A stretch of DNA of 64,000 nucleotides from Branchiibius hedensis (GTDB taxonomy: Bacteria; Actinomycetota; Actinomycetes; Actinomycetales; Dermatophilaceae): assembly GCF_900108585.1 (NCBI RefSeq), contig NZ_UESZ01000001.1, positions 2,542,001 through 2,606,000 on the forward strand, read 5' to 3'. Position 1 is the stretch's first letter. Each line of letters begins with the position of its first letter. The notes under the pieces were generated by a model. The model did no database searches. It was not told the DNA's origin and was given only the letters and a program-made list of their open reading frames with translations. Shown here piece after piece: positions 8,622 to 16,906 of the stretch. Both the position numbers and the translations under genes were made by a program.

Positions 8622-9466
8622 AGCACCCCCTGCGCATCAGCGTCACCCGAGGCCCACGGAGCCACGAGACGACCCAACAACCCGATCACCAAGTAGGCCA
8701 GCCCCGCGATCGCACCACAGGTGATCGCCAACGCCCACAACCGGACCGAGGCGTTATCGGCCTGCGCAGCCAACAACTGGATGCCCACCCCGGAGTCGAC
8801 GCCGCTGAGGAAGTACTCCCCGAGGACGGCACCGAGGAAGGCAGCGGGAGCGCCGATCTTCAGCGCGGCGAGGATAGCCGGCAACGCGGCGATCAACCGG
8901 ACTTTCGTCAACTGCTTGAACCGGCCGCCGCCGTACGCACTGATCACGTCCAACTGGGTCTGGCTGGCCGCCCGGAATCCGAGAATGGCACCGACCACGG
9001 TGGTGAAGATGACGCTGATCCCAGCCAGGAAGATGCTCGTGCCGCGACTACCGGCGGGCGTCATCAACGTGACGATCGGTCCGATCGCGGTCAGCGGGAT
9101 ACACGAGCACACCACTGCCAGTTGCGTGACCACGCCCTCGGTCCACGGCAGCAACAGCACGATCACGGCCATCAGCAGCCCGATCAGCGTGCCCCACAGG
9201 TACCCGATCAATGCCGCGCCACCGGTGGCCGCGACCGCCTTCCAGTAGATCTGCGAGCCGAAATCGGAGAACAGCTCCTGCACGACGTTGATCGGCGAGG
9301 GCACCGCGCCCTCGGGTCCGAAGAAGATCGCCGAGACCAGCCACCAGGCCGCGATGATGAGTACGGTGCCGATCAGGCCGGACACCCACGGCGGCAGGCT
9401 GCCCAGCGACCGCCACGACAACCGCCGCTCGGTCAGTCCGCCGGGTGACGTCGCGCTGACGGTCAC
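8618..9466 (-). CDS. ABC transporter permease (NitT/TauT type), first subunit
   Basis: The membrane protein of 282 residues carries the coupling loop VISAYGGGRFKQLTKVRLIA followed by ALPAILAALKIGAPAAFLGAV, conserved in the SsuC/TauC/ThiX permease family. It overlaps the ATPase gene upstream and the second permease downstream by four bases each, showing tight translational coupling. It should pair with the second permease and the ATPase to import the ligand delivered by the lipoprotein encoded first in the operon. Confidence 0.88.
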   Translation of the reverse strand: MTVSATSPGGLTERRLSWRSLGSLPPWVSGLIGTVLIIAAWWLVSAIFFGPEGAVPSPINVVQELFSDFGSQIYWKAVAATGGAALIGYLWGTLIGLLMAVIVLLLPWTEGVVTQLAVVCSCIPLTAIGPIVTLMTPAGSRGTSIFLAGISVIFTTVVGAILGFRAASQTQLDVISAYGGGRFKQLTKVRLIAALPAILAALKIGAPAAFLGAVLGEYFLSGVDSGVGIQLLAAQADNASVRLWALAITCGAIAGLAYLVIGLLGRLVAPWASGDADAQGVL

Positions 9467-10353
9467 GCCGATTGCTCCTCAGCCGCGTCCACTTCGCCGT
9501 CAGACACCTCACCATGGGGGTCGACTCCACCGTGGCTGCCGAAGAGGATCTCGGACAACTGGTCGACGTAGGCGTGGAACTCCGGCGCCCGTTGCAGATC
9601 CGGGGTCCGCGGTCGCGGCAGGTCGATCGGCACCACCTGGTCGATCTTGCCCGGCCGCGGACTCATCACCGCGACCACATCCGACAGGAACACCGCCTCG
9701 GAGATCCCGTGCGTGACCATCAGCGTCGTCGCCGGGCGCTCCGTCCAGATCCGTTGCAACTCGAGATTCATCCGCTGCCGGGTCATGTCGTCGAGGGCCC
9801 CGAACGGTTCGTCCAACAACATGAGCGTCGGCTGGACCGCGAGGCAGCGCGCAATGGACGCCCGTTGCCGCATACCGCCCGACAGCTGCGCCGGTTTGGC
9901 CTTCTCGAATCCGGAGAGCCCCACAAGATCGATCAAGTCGGAGATGAGCTTCGGATCCGCTTTGATACCAGCCACTTCCAGCGGCAACCGGATGTTGTGC
10001 TCAATGGTGCGCCAAGGCAACAGCGCCGAGTCCTGGAACGCGATCCCGATCTCGTGCGCCCGCTGGATCTCCTTGGCGGACATCCCGTTGACCAACACCT
10101 CACCGGTGCTGGGTGTCTCCAACCCGGCGATGATCCGCAGGATCGTGGACTTTCCACAGCCTGACGGACCCAGCAGCGAGATGAACGAGTCGCGCTTCGT
10201 GCCGAGGTTGACCTCGGCCAGCGCCTGCACCGATTTGCGGCCCAGCGAGAAGGTCTTGGTCAGTCCCTGCAGGTTGATGCCCGTGGCCAGGTCCGGATTC
10301 GCCGCCGGATCACTGGTCGCGACGGCCGATGTCAGAGTCGTCTCAGAAGTCAT
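9463..10353 (-). CDS. ABC transporter ATP-binding protein (NitT/TauT type)
   Basis: The 296-residue nucleotide-binding subunit has Walker A GPSGCGKST (about residue 62), Q-loop AFQDSALLPWR, signature LSGGMRQRASIARCLA, Walker B LMLLDEPFGALDD and the switch His in MVTHGISEAV. The segment FQDSALLPWRT is typical of the SsuB/TauB/ThiZ branch. The C-terminal 40 residues are acidic and probably disordered. It follows the binding-protein gene after a 78-bp gap that holds a strong hairpin. Confidence 0.92.
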   Translation of the reverse strand: MTSETTLTSAVATSDPAANPDLATGINLQGLTKTFSLGRKSVQALAEVNLGTKRDSFISLLGPSGCGKSTILRIIAGLETPSTGEVLVNGMSAKEIQRAHEIGIAFQDSALLPWRTIEHNIRLPLEVAGIKADPKLISDLIDLVGLSGFEKAKPAQLSGGMRQRASIARCLAVQPTLMLLDEPFGALDDMTRQRMNLELQRIWTERPATTLMVTHGISEAVFLSDVVAVMSPRPGKIDQVVPIDLPRPRTPDLQRAPEFHAYVDQLSEILFGSHGGVDPHGEVSDGEVDAAEEQSA

Positions 10354-10390
10354 GCAGCGCAGTACCTTTCAGGCCCATGGCCCATCGTCC

Positions 10391-10425
10391 GGGTGCGGAC
10401 CGCCCAGCGGAGGCGGTCCGCACCC
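10391..10425 (-). terminator. Intra-operon hairpin after the binding-protein gene
   Basis: A perfect 14-bp stem (GGGTGCGGACCGCC at 10391-10404, complement at 10412-10425) with a 7-nt loop lies 6 bp past the stop of the binding-protein gene and upstream of the ATPase gene. No T-run follows. Such hairpins often stabilise the binding-protein transcript or partly stop transcription, making the binding protein more abundant than the membrane subunits. Confidence 0.7.
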
Positions 10426-10431
10426 ACGACG

Positions 10432-11556
10432 TCAACTGGTCGGAATGGTGAACTTCGTGATCAGGTCCGGGTTCTCCTTGTAGACCTCTTTGATCAGCGA
10501 CAGATCGAACAACTGCTCCGCGGTGACCTCGGTCCCCATGGCCTTCAGTGCCTTGATGTTGTTGGCAACCAGGTCATCGGTCATCGTGAACAGGCCGTTG
10601 GCGTTGACGTCCTCGGTCAGCACCAGACCGTTCTGTGCGGTCGCCTCGGCCGTCTGCTCCGCGAGGTTCAGCTTCTGGTCCGCGCCGAACTTGTCGACCG
10701 CGTACTTCGCCGACTGGGCGGGGTCCTTGACCGCATCGGTCCAGCCCTGGATCTCTGCCTTCAGGAACGCCTTCAGCTTCGCCCGGTCCGACTTGATCGA
10801 GGCGCCCGTGACGGTGAACGTCTCTGCAGTGAAAGGCAATCCGTTGTCTGCAAGGCCGAGCACGACCGGCGTGTAGCCCTTGGCCTTCGCCAGGATCGGC
10901 TCGTTGGTGATGTAGGACATGTGCGCGTCGTACTTACCGGCATACAGCGGTGCTAGGTCGTACAACGTGGTCACCATCGTGACGTCACTCGGCGACAGTC
11001 CGTTGGCCTTCAGGAAGCCTTCGAAGATGGTCTGGTTGCCACCGGACTGCACACCGATCTTCTTGCCCTTCAGGTCCGCCACCGTTTTGATCGGCGTCTT
11101 CTCCTCAAGGGACAACAAGCAGAACGGGTTCTTCTGGTACGTCGATCCGATGATCTTCAGATCCGCACCCTTGGCGACTTGCGGTGCGGTGATCGACGGA
11201 GAGGACAGACCGACCAGCGCCTTACCGGACAGCACCGCTTCCTCAGCGCCGGTGCTACCGCCGCCGGCCAACAGGTTGACCGTGCCGAAGCCGGCGTCCT
11301 TGTAGTAGCCCTTCTCGGTGGCGAAGTACTCACCGGCGAATTCGATGTTCTTGATCCACGACAACTGGACACCGATGTCACCGAACGAACCACCGGCACC
11401 GCCAGAACCGGTGGCCGACGGAGACGACGAACTCGACGAGCTGCCACATGCGGAGAGCAGCGCACCACCGACGAGGGTTGCGCCGCCGAGTCCGGCGTAA
11501 CGCAGCAGCCCACGGCGGTCGAGTGACGGGCCGAGGGAACGATGAGAAGCGGTCAA
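10432..11556 (-). CDS. NMT1/THI5-like ABC substrate-binding lipoprotein
   Basis: The 374-residue protein starts at TTG 11556, which has AGGAG five bases upstream; the in-frame ATG at 11580 has no ribosome binding site. The N terminus has an Arg-pair segment (SLDRRGLLRYAGLGGATL) and the lipobox LLSACGSSSS, so the mature protein is lipid-anchored. The fold signature GVQLSWIKNIEFAGEYFATE resembles THI5/NMT1 and ThiY proteins, which bind pyrimidine-type precursors. LKGKKIGVQSGGNQ is the usual domain-1 motif. With the nucleoside hydrolase in the same operon, a nucleoside or nucleobase-related ligand is a reasonable inference, but it is unproven. Confidence 0.85.
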   Translation of the reverse strand: MTASHRSLGPSLDRRGLLRYAGLGGATLVGGALLSACGSSSSSSSPSATGSGGAGGSFGDIGVQLSWIKNIEFAGEYFATEKGYYKDAGFGTVNLLAGGGSTGAEEAVLSGKALVGLSSPSITAPQVAKGADLKIIGSTYQKNPFCLLSLEEKTPIKTVADLKGKKIGVQSGGNQTIFEGFLKANGLSPSDVTMVTTLYDLAPLYAGKYDAHMSYITNEPILAKAKGYTPVVLGLADNGLPFTAETFTVTGASIKSDRAKLKAFLKAEIQGWTDAVKDPAQSAKYAVDKFGADQKLNLAEQTAEATAQNGLVLTEDVNANGLFTMTDDLVANNIKALKAMGTEVTAEQLFDLSLIKEVYKENPDLITKFTIPTS

Positions 11557-11714
11557 GGGAACTCCTAAGCGGTCGGTCATCCGGCCACGAGGGCCGGCGT
11601 CGCTCCCCGGACGGAATGCGGGGACGCTATGCCGAGACGCTAGCCACGGACCGTTTCCACCAGATTTCCCGGCGGTAACGGGCAACGATCGTCTTGATCA
11701 CTGTCCGATCACTC
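11557..11714 (-). promoter_or_regulatory. Structured leader region of the ABC operon
   Basis: The 158-bp gap between ispE and the binding-protein start holds two short hairpins close to the ribosome binding site (CCGGCC/GGCCGG at 11581-11597; TCCCCG/CGGGGA at 11604-11624). I looked for the TPP riboswitch core, because of the THI5-like binding protein, and did not find it. A regulated leader is possible but not recognised. Confidence 0.35.
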
Positions 11715-12632
11715 TCAGAGCACGTCCGCAACCCCGAGCACCCCGGCATGCGCCGGACCGGTGGCGCGCAGCACCTCACCGGGAAAACCTCTCTGCGCCA
11801 ACACGTTTGCCAGATCATCGGCGTCGTCGGCATCCTCGGCCAGGAACACACAGGTCGGACCGGATCCGGACACCAGACCTCCGACTGCGCCCTCCGACAG
11901 ACCGATGTCGACCGTTTCCCGCAGAGCGGGCAGCAGCGAAAAGGCCGCTGGCTGTAGGTCGTTGTGCAGCAACGGTCCGATCTGTGCGGGATCGCCCTGG
12001 CGCAATGCCCCGAGCAGCAACGGATCCACCTGGGGCGCTGGGACGGTGCGCTCACCGCGCAAACGGTCGCACTCGGCGTACACCGATCCGGCGGACAGAC
12101 CCTCCGGGTGGGTGACCAGCACCCACTCCAGCGCACCGGTTGCCAGCACGGGAGCCAGCAACTCTCCGCGCCCGGTGCCCAAAGCCGTACCCCCGGTGAG
12201 GCAGAACGCCACGTCGCTACCCAGGCGTGCCGCGACCCGCTCCAGCTCGGTGAGCGGCAGACCCAGGCTGAACAGTTGGTCGGCGGCAAGGAGCGCGGCA
12301 GCAGCGTCGGCGGAGCCGCCAGCCATGCCGCCCGCGACCGGGACGCCTTTGTGGATCGTGATCGCGACGCCCTCGACGAGGCCGGTGAGCGCCCGCAATT
12401 CCTCGATCGCCCGAACAGCCAGATTGGAGGAATCAGTGGGTACGGCGGCTGCCTGGCGCCCGTCCACCCGGCAGGTGAGGCCCGCAGCCAGCTCCAACTC
12501 GACGTACTCCCACAGGTTGACCGCGTGAAAAACCGTCACCAACTCGTGGAAGCCGCCGTCGCCGCGCGGACCGACCCTCAGGTCGAGGTTGATCTTGCCC
12601 GGCGCGCGAGCGGAGACGGTGGCGGGCTCCAT
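11715..12632 (-). CDS. ispE: 4-diphosphocytidyl-2-C-methyl-D-erythritol kinase
   Basis: The 305-residue GHMP kinase of the MEP isoprenoid pathway phosphorylates CDP-methylerythritol. Motifs: VSARAPGKINLDLRVGPR at the N terminus, the ATP-binding loop VPVAGGMAGGSADAAAALLA, and VSGSGPTCVFLAED near the C terminus. The ATG at 12632 overlaps the end of rsmA by a few bases. The order rsmA-ispE is conserved in actinobacteria. Confidence 0.95.
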   Translation of the reverse strand: MEPATVSARAPGKINLDLRVGPRGDGGFHELVTVFHAVNLWEYVELELAAGLTCRVDGRQAAAVPTDSSNLAVRAIEELRALTGLVEGVAITIHKGVPVAGGMAGGSADAAAALLAADQLFSLGLPLTELERVAARLGSDVAFCLTGGTALGTGRGELLAPVLATGALEWVLVTHPEGLSAGSVYAECDRLRGERTVPAPQVDPLLLGALRQGDPAQIGPLLHNDLQPAAFSLLPALRETVDIGLSEGAVGGLVSGSGPTCVFLAEDADDADDLANVLAQRGFPGEVLRATGPAHAGVLGVADVL

Positions 12633-12637
12633 GCCGC

Positions 12638-13471
12638 TCACAGTAGATGCTCGGCGATCGCGGCGAACTGCTCGATCGTCAGCCGCTCGCCGCGCAATCC
12701 GGGGTCGATCCCGGCGCCCCGGCAGGCCGCCTCGGCCGCCCCCGGCGACCCCGCCCACCCGGACAGCGCCGAACGCAGCGTCTTGCGGCGCTGCGCGAAC
12801 GCCGCGTCCACGCACGCGAACACCTGCTCGCGGGAGGCGGACGTGACCGGTGGGTCTCGACGTACGAACGACACCAACCCCGAGTCGACGTTGGGGGCCG
12901 GCCAGAAGACGTTGCGCCCCACCCGGTCGGCCAACTGCACCTCGGCCCACCAGGCGGCTTTCGCGCTCGGCGCGCCGTACACCTTGGATCCAGGCCGCGC
13001 GGCGAGCCGCTCAGCCACCTCCAACTGCACCATCACCAGCGCTCGCTGGATGCTCGGGAACCGCTCGAGGCAGGTCAGCACGACGGGCACCGACACGTTG
13101 TAGGGCAGATTGGCGACCATCGCCGTCGGTTGCGGGTCCGGCAACGCGGTGAGCTGCAGGGCATCACCGGGTACGACGGTCAGCCGGCTCGCGTCGTCAT
13201 GCTCGGCGACCGTGTGCGGCAGTTGCGCAGCGAGCCTGGGGTCGATCTCCACCGCGGTGACGTGCCGCACCTGCTCCAGCAGGGCCAGTGTGAGGGAGCC
13301 GAGACCGGGCCCGATCTCGAGCACCACGTCGTCGGGTCCCACGGCCGCCAGGCGGACGATCTTGCGGACCGTGTTGGGGTCGATGACGAAGTTCTGCCCC
13401 CACTGCTTGGTGGGTCGTACGTCGAGCTGCGCCGCGAGCGCGCGGACGTCAGCAGCACTGAGCAGACCCAT
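12638..13471 (-). CDS. rsmA: 16S rRNA (adenine1518-N6/adenine1519-N6)-dimethyltransferase
   Basis: The 277-residue KsgA-type enzyme dimethylates two adjacent adenines near the 3' end of 16S rRNA. Motifs: [17 protein letters not shown]-binding [17 protein letters not shown], catalytic [12 protein letters not shown] (NLPY), and [13 protein letters not shown] near the C terminus. It sits between an Rpf-type gene and ispE, matching the rpfB-ksgA-ispE order of Mycobacterium tuberculosis. Confidence 0.95.
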   Translation of the reverse strand: MGLLSAADVRALAAQLDVRPTKQWGQNFVIDPNTVRKIVRLAAVGPDDVVLEIGPGLGSLTLALLEQVRHVTAVEIDPRLAAQLPHTVAEHDDASRLTVVPGDALQLTALPDPQPTAMVANLPYNVSVPVVLTCLERFPSIQRALVMVQLEVAERLAARPGSKVYGAPSAKAAWWAEVQLADRVGRNVFWPAPNVDSGLVSFVRRDPPVTSASREQVFACVDAAFAQRRKTLRSALSGWAGSPGAAEAACRGAGIDPGLRGERLTIEQFAAIAEHLL

Positions 13472-13506
13472 GGCGCCACCCTAATCGGGCGTCGCCGGAC
13501 CTCCGA

Positions 13507-14517
13507 TCAGGCGGCCCCGCGGCAGCTCCACGGCTTCAGGCCGAGCTGGGCGTAGAGATTGTTGGCCACGGTGATCTGCTCCTCACGAGAGGACTGGTTG
13601 GCGTTGTAGGAGAACGCCAGACCGCCACCGATCCGCCACGCGTCGTGGGTCATCATCAGACCGCCGTAGTAGGTGCCGGTCGAGTTCGTGGCCACCAGGC
13701 TCCAGCGCTGCCCGGACTCACACCACGCGATCCGGTCCCACATCGCCGCCCGGGCCAGGTTCAGCGGGGGTGTGCTCGTGCCGCCGCCCGTCGATGGCGG
13801 AGTCGTCGTGGTCGGCGGCGGCGGACTCGTCGTCGAGCCGGTGCAGCCCAGTGCCTTCCACGTCGCCGGGCCGACAACGCCGTCCGTCACTAGACCCTTG
13901 GTCGACTGGAATGACTTCACGGCGGCCAGGGTCACCGGCCCGAACCAGCCGTCGGTCTCCAAACCGAGCGCCTTCTGCAGCACCTTGACCGAGCTACCGG
14001 TCGCGTTGTAGCGCACTGTCGAACCGACCGTGCAGGTGCGGCCACCATCGCGGGACGTCCCACCGGTCGCCGGGAAGCCACCCAGCGCCTTCCAGGTCAG
14101 CGGGCCGACCACGCCGTCGACGACCAAGTGCTTGCCGGACTGGAAGGCCTTGACCGCGGCCAGCGTCTTGGGTCCGAAGACACCGTCCACGGTCACCCCG
14201 CCGACGCGCTGCTGCACGACCTTCACCAAGGAACCGGTCGAGCCGTAGCTCACCGCAACCACAGTTGTCGTCGTCGCCGCCTTCACCACGCCGGAGGCCG
14301 TGAGGCTGCTCTGCACTGCGGCTGCCGGATGGATCGTGGCCGCGTCGGCCGCCCCGGCAGCCAGCAACGAGGCGCCTGCAGCCGTGCCGGCCGTCGCCGG
14401 GATCGCCACGGCCGAGATGAGGCCCTTACCCGCGAGACTGTTCAGCGTGTTCGGTCGCGGCCGCTGGTGTCGCGGTGCCGTGCGTTTCCGAGACGCTTCG
14501 AGTGTGGCGCTGGTCAT
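13507..14517 (-). CDS. Secreted resuscitation-promoting-factor-like transglycosylase with two peptidoglycan-binding domains
   Basis: The 336-residue protein starts at ATG 14517, with AGGGAG five bases upstream. A basic N terminus and a hydrophobic, Ala-rich segment (residues about 30-62) act as signal or anchor. Two PG_binding_1 domains follow (GVTVDGVFGPKTLAAVKAFQ and GLETDGWFGPVTLAAVKSFQ), then a Thr/Pro linker and a C-terminal Rpf-type lysozyme-like domain with the catalytic Glu in DRIAWCESGQRW. It should cleave peptidoglycan and aid growth or resuscitation. Its last 85 residues are nearly identical to those of the next gene upstream, a tandem duplication. Confidence 0.88.
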   Translation of the reverse strand: MTSATLEASRKRTAPRHQRPRPNTLNSLAGKGLISAVAIPATAGTAAGASLLAAGAADAATIHPAAAVQSSLTASGVVKAATTTTVVAVSYGSTGSLVKVVQQRVGGVTVDGVFGPKTLAAVKAFQSGKHLVVDGVVGPLTWKALGGFPATGGTSRDGGRTCTVGSTVRYNATGSSVKVLQKALGLETDGWFGPVTLAAVKSFQSTKGLVTDGVVGPATWKALGCTGSTTSPPPPTTTTPPSTGGGTSTPPLNLARAAMWDRIAWCESGQRWSLVATNSTGTYYGGLMMTHDAWRIGGGLAFSYNANQSSREEQITVANNLYAQLGLKPWSCRGAA

Positions 14518-14797
14518 GGTGCTCCCTGGTCGGCGGTCCGTCTGGTTCTTCGTAGGACTATGACGCGCCTGTGGCCATTGCGGAAGATGGGAAACGTGTG
14601 GCTGGTGTGACTGGTGTGATTTGGGATCGGCGCGCAGCGCCTCGGCTCCACCGGACGCACTGGCCACGCAACCGGCGGAATTGCGCCTAAGTCCGATATC
14701 GCAACCCGTTTGAACCACAACGATGTAGTTTTTCGCTGAATGGCGCGGAAAATTCTTCTCCCCATCGTCTCGCGATGTGAGACATGCAGACGTGAAA
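14518..14797 (-). promoter_or_regulatory. Long leader of the first Rpf gene
   Basis: About 280 bp without a gene lie between the upstream terminator and ATG 14517. The stretch holds the usual ribosome binding site and short hairpins such as GGCGC-TGC-GCGCC (14629-14641). Actinobacterial rpf genes often carry a c-di-AMP (ydaO) riboswitch in such a leader. I could not match its conserved core by eye, so I call only a long, possibly regulated leader. Confidence 0.35.
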
Positions 14798-14828
14798 GAC
14801 CCCCGCACCCGTGACGGGTGCGGGGGTC
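14798..14828 (-). terminator. Intrinsic terminator of the second Rpf gene
   Basis: A 13-15 bp perfect GC-rich stem (GACCCCCGCACCCGT and its complement) is followed on the minus strand by TTTC. It lies 21 bp past the stop of the gene at 14850-15686, separating the two tandem rpf genes into independent transcripts. Confidence 0.8.
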
Positions 14829-14849
14829 CTTCGCGCTACTGGCTACCGA

Positions 14850-15686
14850 TCAGGCAGCGCCGCGGCAGCTCCAGGGCTTGAGGCCGAGCTGGGCGTAGAG
14901 GTTGTTGGCAACCGTGATCTGCTCGGCGCGGGAGGCTCCGCTGGCGACCGAAGCAAACTTCAGTCCGCCACCGATGCGCCACGCGTCGCGGGTCATCATC
15001 AGACCGCCGTAGTAGGTGCCGGTGCTGTTGGAAGCAACCAGACCCCAGCGCTGACCGGACTCGCACCAGGCGATGCGGTCCCACATGGCCGCACGGGCCA
15101 GGTTCAGGCCAGCACCGCTGCTCGAGCCGCCCGAGGTGGAGCCGGTGGTAGCCGGAGCCGGGGCAGCCACGGCCTTCTTGGTGCCGATGGTGATGACCTT
15201 GTTGACCGGCGCCTTGATGACGTCGCGGTCCACGGTCACGGACTTGACGACCTTGCCGCCGACGAGGGTCTGCTTGATGGTCAGCTTCGCCGAACCGGAC
15301 TGACCGGCGGTGGTCACCTTGGAGGTGCCCTTGGCCAGGGTCGAGTCGTACTCCTTCACGGTGGAGAAGTAGAGAGTCTTGGTGTCAGTCACCGTGCGGG
15401 TCGTCGTCGCGGGACGGGCCTCGCCACGCGACGCCGGCTTGGTCGCCTTCGTGGTGGGCTTGGCAGCCGGCTTGCTCGAGGTCGTCGTGGACGGCGTCGC
15501 GCTGCTCGGGGCTGCGGAAGAAGTGGGGGCTGCTGCGGACGAGCTGCTGGTGGTGCTCGTCGACGGCTTCAGCTGCAGGTTCGCTGCGGAGTCCGAGCCG
15601 CTCGTGCCACACGCGGCAAGCGCGGACACGGCGATCAGGCTGGAAGCCGCCATGGTCATGCGGGCTGGGGTGATGCGAAAGGTCAC
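14850..15686 (-). CDS. Rpf-like lipoprotein with G5 domain and transglycosylase domain
   Basis: The 278-residue protein begins at GTG 15686 with GGAG four bases upstream. A signal peptide ends in the lipobox LAACGTSG, so it is a lipoprotein. A Ser/Thr/Ala-rich linker follows, then a G5 domain (from FSTVKEYDSTLAKGTSKV to VNKVITIGTK), then the Rpf-type catalytic domain (DRIAWCESGQRWGLV). G5 plus Rpf is the architecture of RpfB, and the location between tatD and rsmA is the rpfB position. It is the likely rpfB orthologue, although the DUF348 repeats of RpfB are absent. Confidence 0.85.
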   Translation of the reverse strand: MTFRITPARMTMAASSLIAVSALAACGTSGSDSAANLQLKPSTSTTSSSSAAAPTSSAAPSSATPSTTTSSKPAAKPTTKATKPASRGEARPATTTRTVTDTKTLYFSTVKEYDSTLAKGTSKVTTAGQSGSAKLTIKQTLVGGKVVKSVTVDRDVIKAPVNKVITIGTKKAVAAPAPATTGSTSGGSSSGAGLNLARAAMWDRIAWCESGQRWGLVASNSTGTYYGGLMMTRDAWRIGGGLKFASVASGASRAEQITVANNLYAQLGLKPWSCRGAA

Positions 15687-16054
15687 GATTCTCCGATGTC
15701 GTACTTCCCCTCGGGCGGCGGTGGATGACAGGCACACGACAACCCTCGATGCGAGGGTTTCCGGCGCTTGTGGGACGGCATCGACAACGCTTCGTCGCGC
15801 ATCCCGACCTGTGCTCAGGTCCATCCGAGAAGGAGTCCGCTCTCGGGCTAACGGTGTCTACCGTGAACGACATCGGGGGTTAGGTCAAATTTGGGTAACG
15901 AAAGATACTTCACATCTTGGCGATGTAACGCTTTCCTGGTAAGAGCCTGATCCGACTCCTGCCGCAGCATTCCGCGGATCTTGTCGCACCCTGAGACAGC
16001 TGTAACGCACGTGAGCGCAATCACAATTTTTCTCAGTCGGACGTGGCGACGCCG
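15687..16054 (-). promoter_or_regulatory. Upstream region of the RpfB-like gene
   Basis: This 368-bp region has no gene. It contains GTAACG three times on the plus strand (15895, 15925, 16002), a motif reminiscent of MtrA sites at rpf promoters, but the spacing does not fit the usual close direct repeat. A hairpin AACCCTCG-ATG-CGAGGGTT lies at 15741-15759, about 55 bp upstream of the start. The region around 15890-15930 is AT-rich and is the likely promoter. Confidence 0.4.
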
Positions 16055-16900
16055 TCACCAGGGCCCGTAGACCGCCTCGCTGTTGGCCGAAAGTGCCTGG
16101 CACAGGGTGGGCACGTCCACCGTGAGGGTCCCGGCCATCGCACGAACCGTGATCGGAATCAGGTACGGCGCGTTGCCCGCCCCGCGGTACGGCACCGGGG
16201 TCAGGTAGGGGGCATCGGTCTCGACCAGCAAGCGGTCCAGCGGTGTGACGGCGAGCGCATCGCGCAGATTCCGGGCGTTCTTGAAGGTCACCGTCCCGGA
16301 GAAGGACAAGTAGTAGCCGCGGTCGACACACTCCCGTGCCATCGGCACGTCGCCGGAGAAGCAGTGCAGCACGGTCTTGTCCGGGGCACCCTCCTCCGCC
16401 AAAATCCGCAACACGTCCTCATGAGAGTCCCTGTCGTGGATCTGCAGTGCCTTGCCCGTCCGTTTGGCCAGATCGATGTGCCAGCGGAACGAATCCTGTT
16501 GGGCGGCAACACCTTCCGGTCCGGTGCGGAAGTAGTCGAGACCGGTTTCACCGATCACCCGGATCCGCGGATGCGCTGCGAGCGCCTCGATCTCGGCCCA
16601 CGCCGACGCCAAGTCGCCCGCGGCCGCGTGGCGAGGGGCCTCGTTGGGGTGGATGGCCACGCCACCCAGCAACGCGGCGTACGTGTCGATCATCTGCACG
16701 GTGAACCGGGCGCCGGCCAGGTCGCAGCCGATCTGGACCAGGCGGTCCACGCCCACCGCACGGGCCGCCGCGACAGCCTCGGCGACGTCCGGCGGGGCGC
16801 CACCGTCGCGGCCGATGTCGAGGTGGGTGTGGTTGTCCACCACCGGCAACGGCAACGGCGTCGGCAGCTCGGGTGCCTCCCGCGACGAATGGTGGGTCAT
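16055..16900 (-). CDS. tatD: TatD family metal-dependent hydrolase
   Basis: The 281-residue TIM-barrel hydrolase shows the expected metal ligands: VVDNHTHLD at the N terminus, GETGLDYF, LQIHDRDSH, VLHCFSG and LVETDAPYL. TatD enzymes are 3'-5' DNA/RNA exonucleases or D-aminoacyl-tRNA deacylase-like hydrolases. It lies 6 bp downstream of metG and is probably cotranscribed with it. Confidence 0.92.
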   Translation of the reverse strand: MTHHSSREAPELPTPLPLPVVDNHTHLDIGRDGGAPPDVAEAVAAARAVGVDRLVQIGCDLAGARFTVQMIDTYAALLGGVAIHPNEAPRHAAAGDLASAWAEIEALAAHPRIRVIGETGLDYFRTGPEGVAAQQDSFRWHIDLAKRTGKALQIHDRDSHEDVLRILAEEGAPDKTVLHCFSGDVPMARECVDRGYYLSFSGTVTFKNARNLRDALAVTPLDRLLVETDAPYLTPVPYRGAGNAPYLIPITVRAMAGTLTVDVPTLCQALSANSEAVYGPW

Positions 16901-16906
16901 GACGAG

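Noticed and set aside
11557-11714. TPP riboswitch before the THI5-like ABC operon
   Set aside because: No CUGAGA or matching GAUCUG-type core found on the transcript strand.
14518-14797. ydaO (c-di-AMP) riboswitch before rpf
   Set aside because: Expected by context, but I could not match the conserved core by eye; kept only as a question.
15895-16007. MtrA-box array from three GTAACG motifs
   Set aside because: Spacings of 30 and 77 bp do not fit the close direct repeat reported for MtrA; left as a note only.
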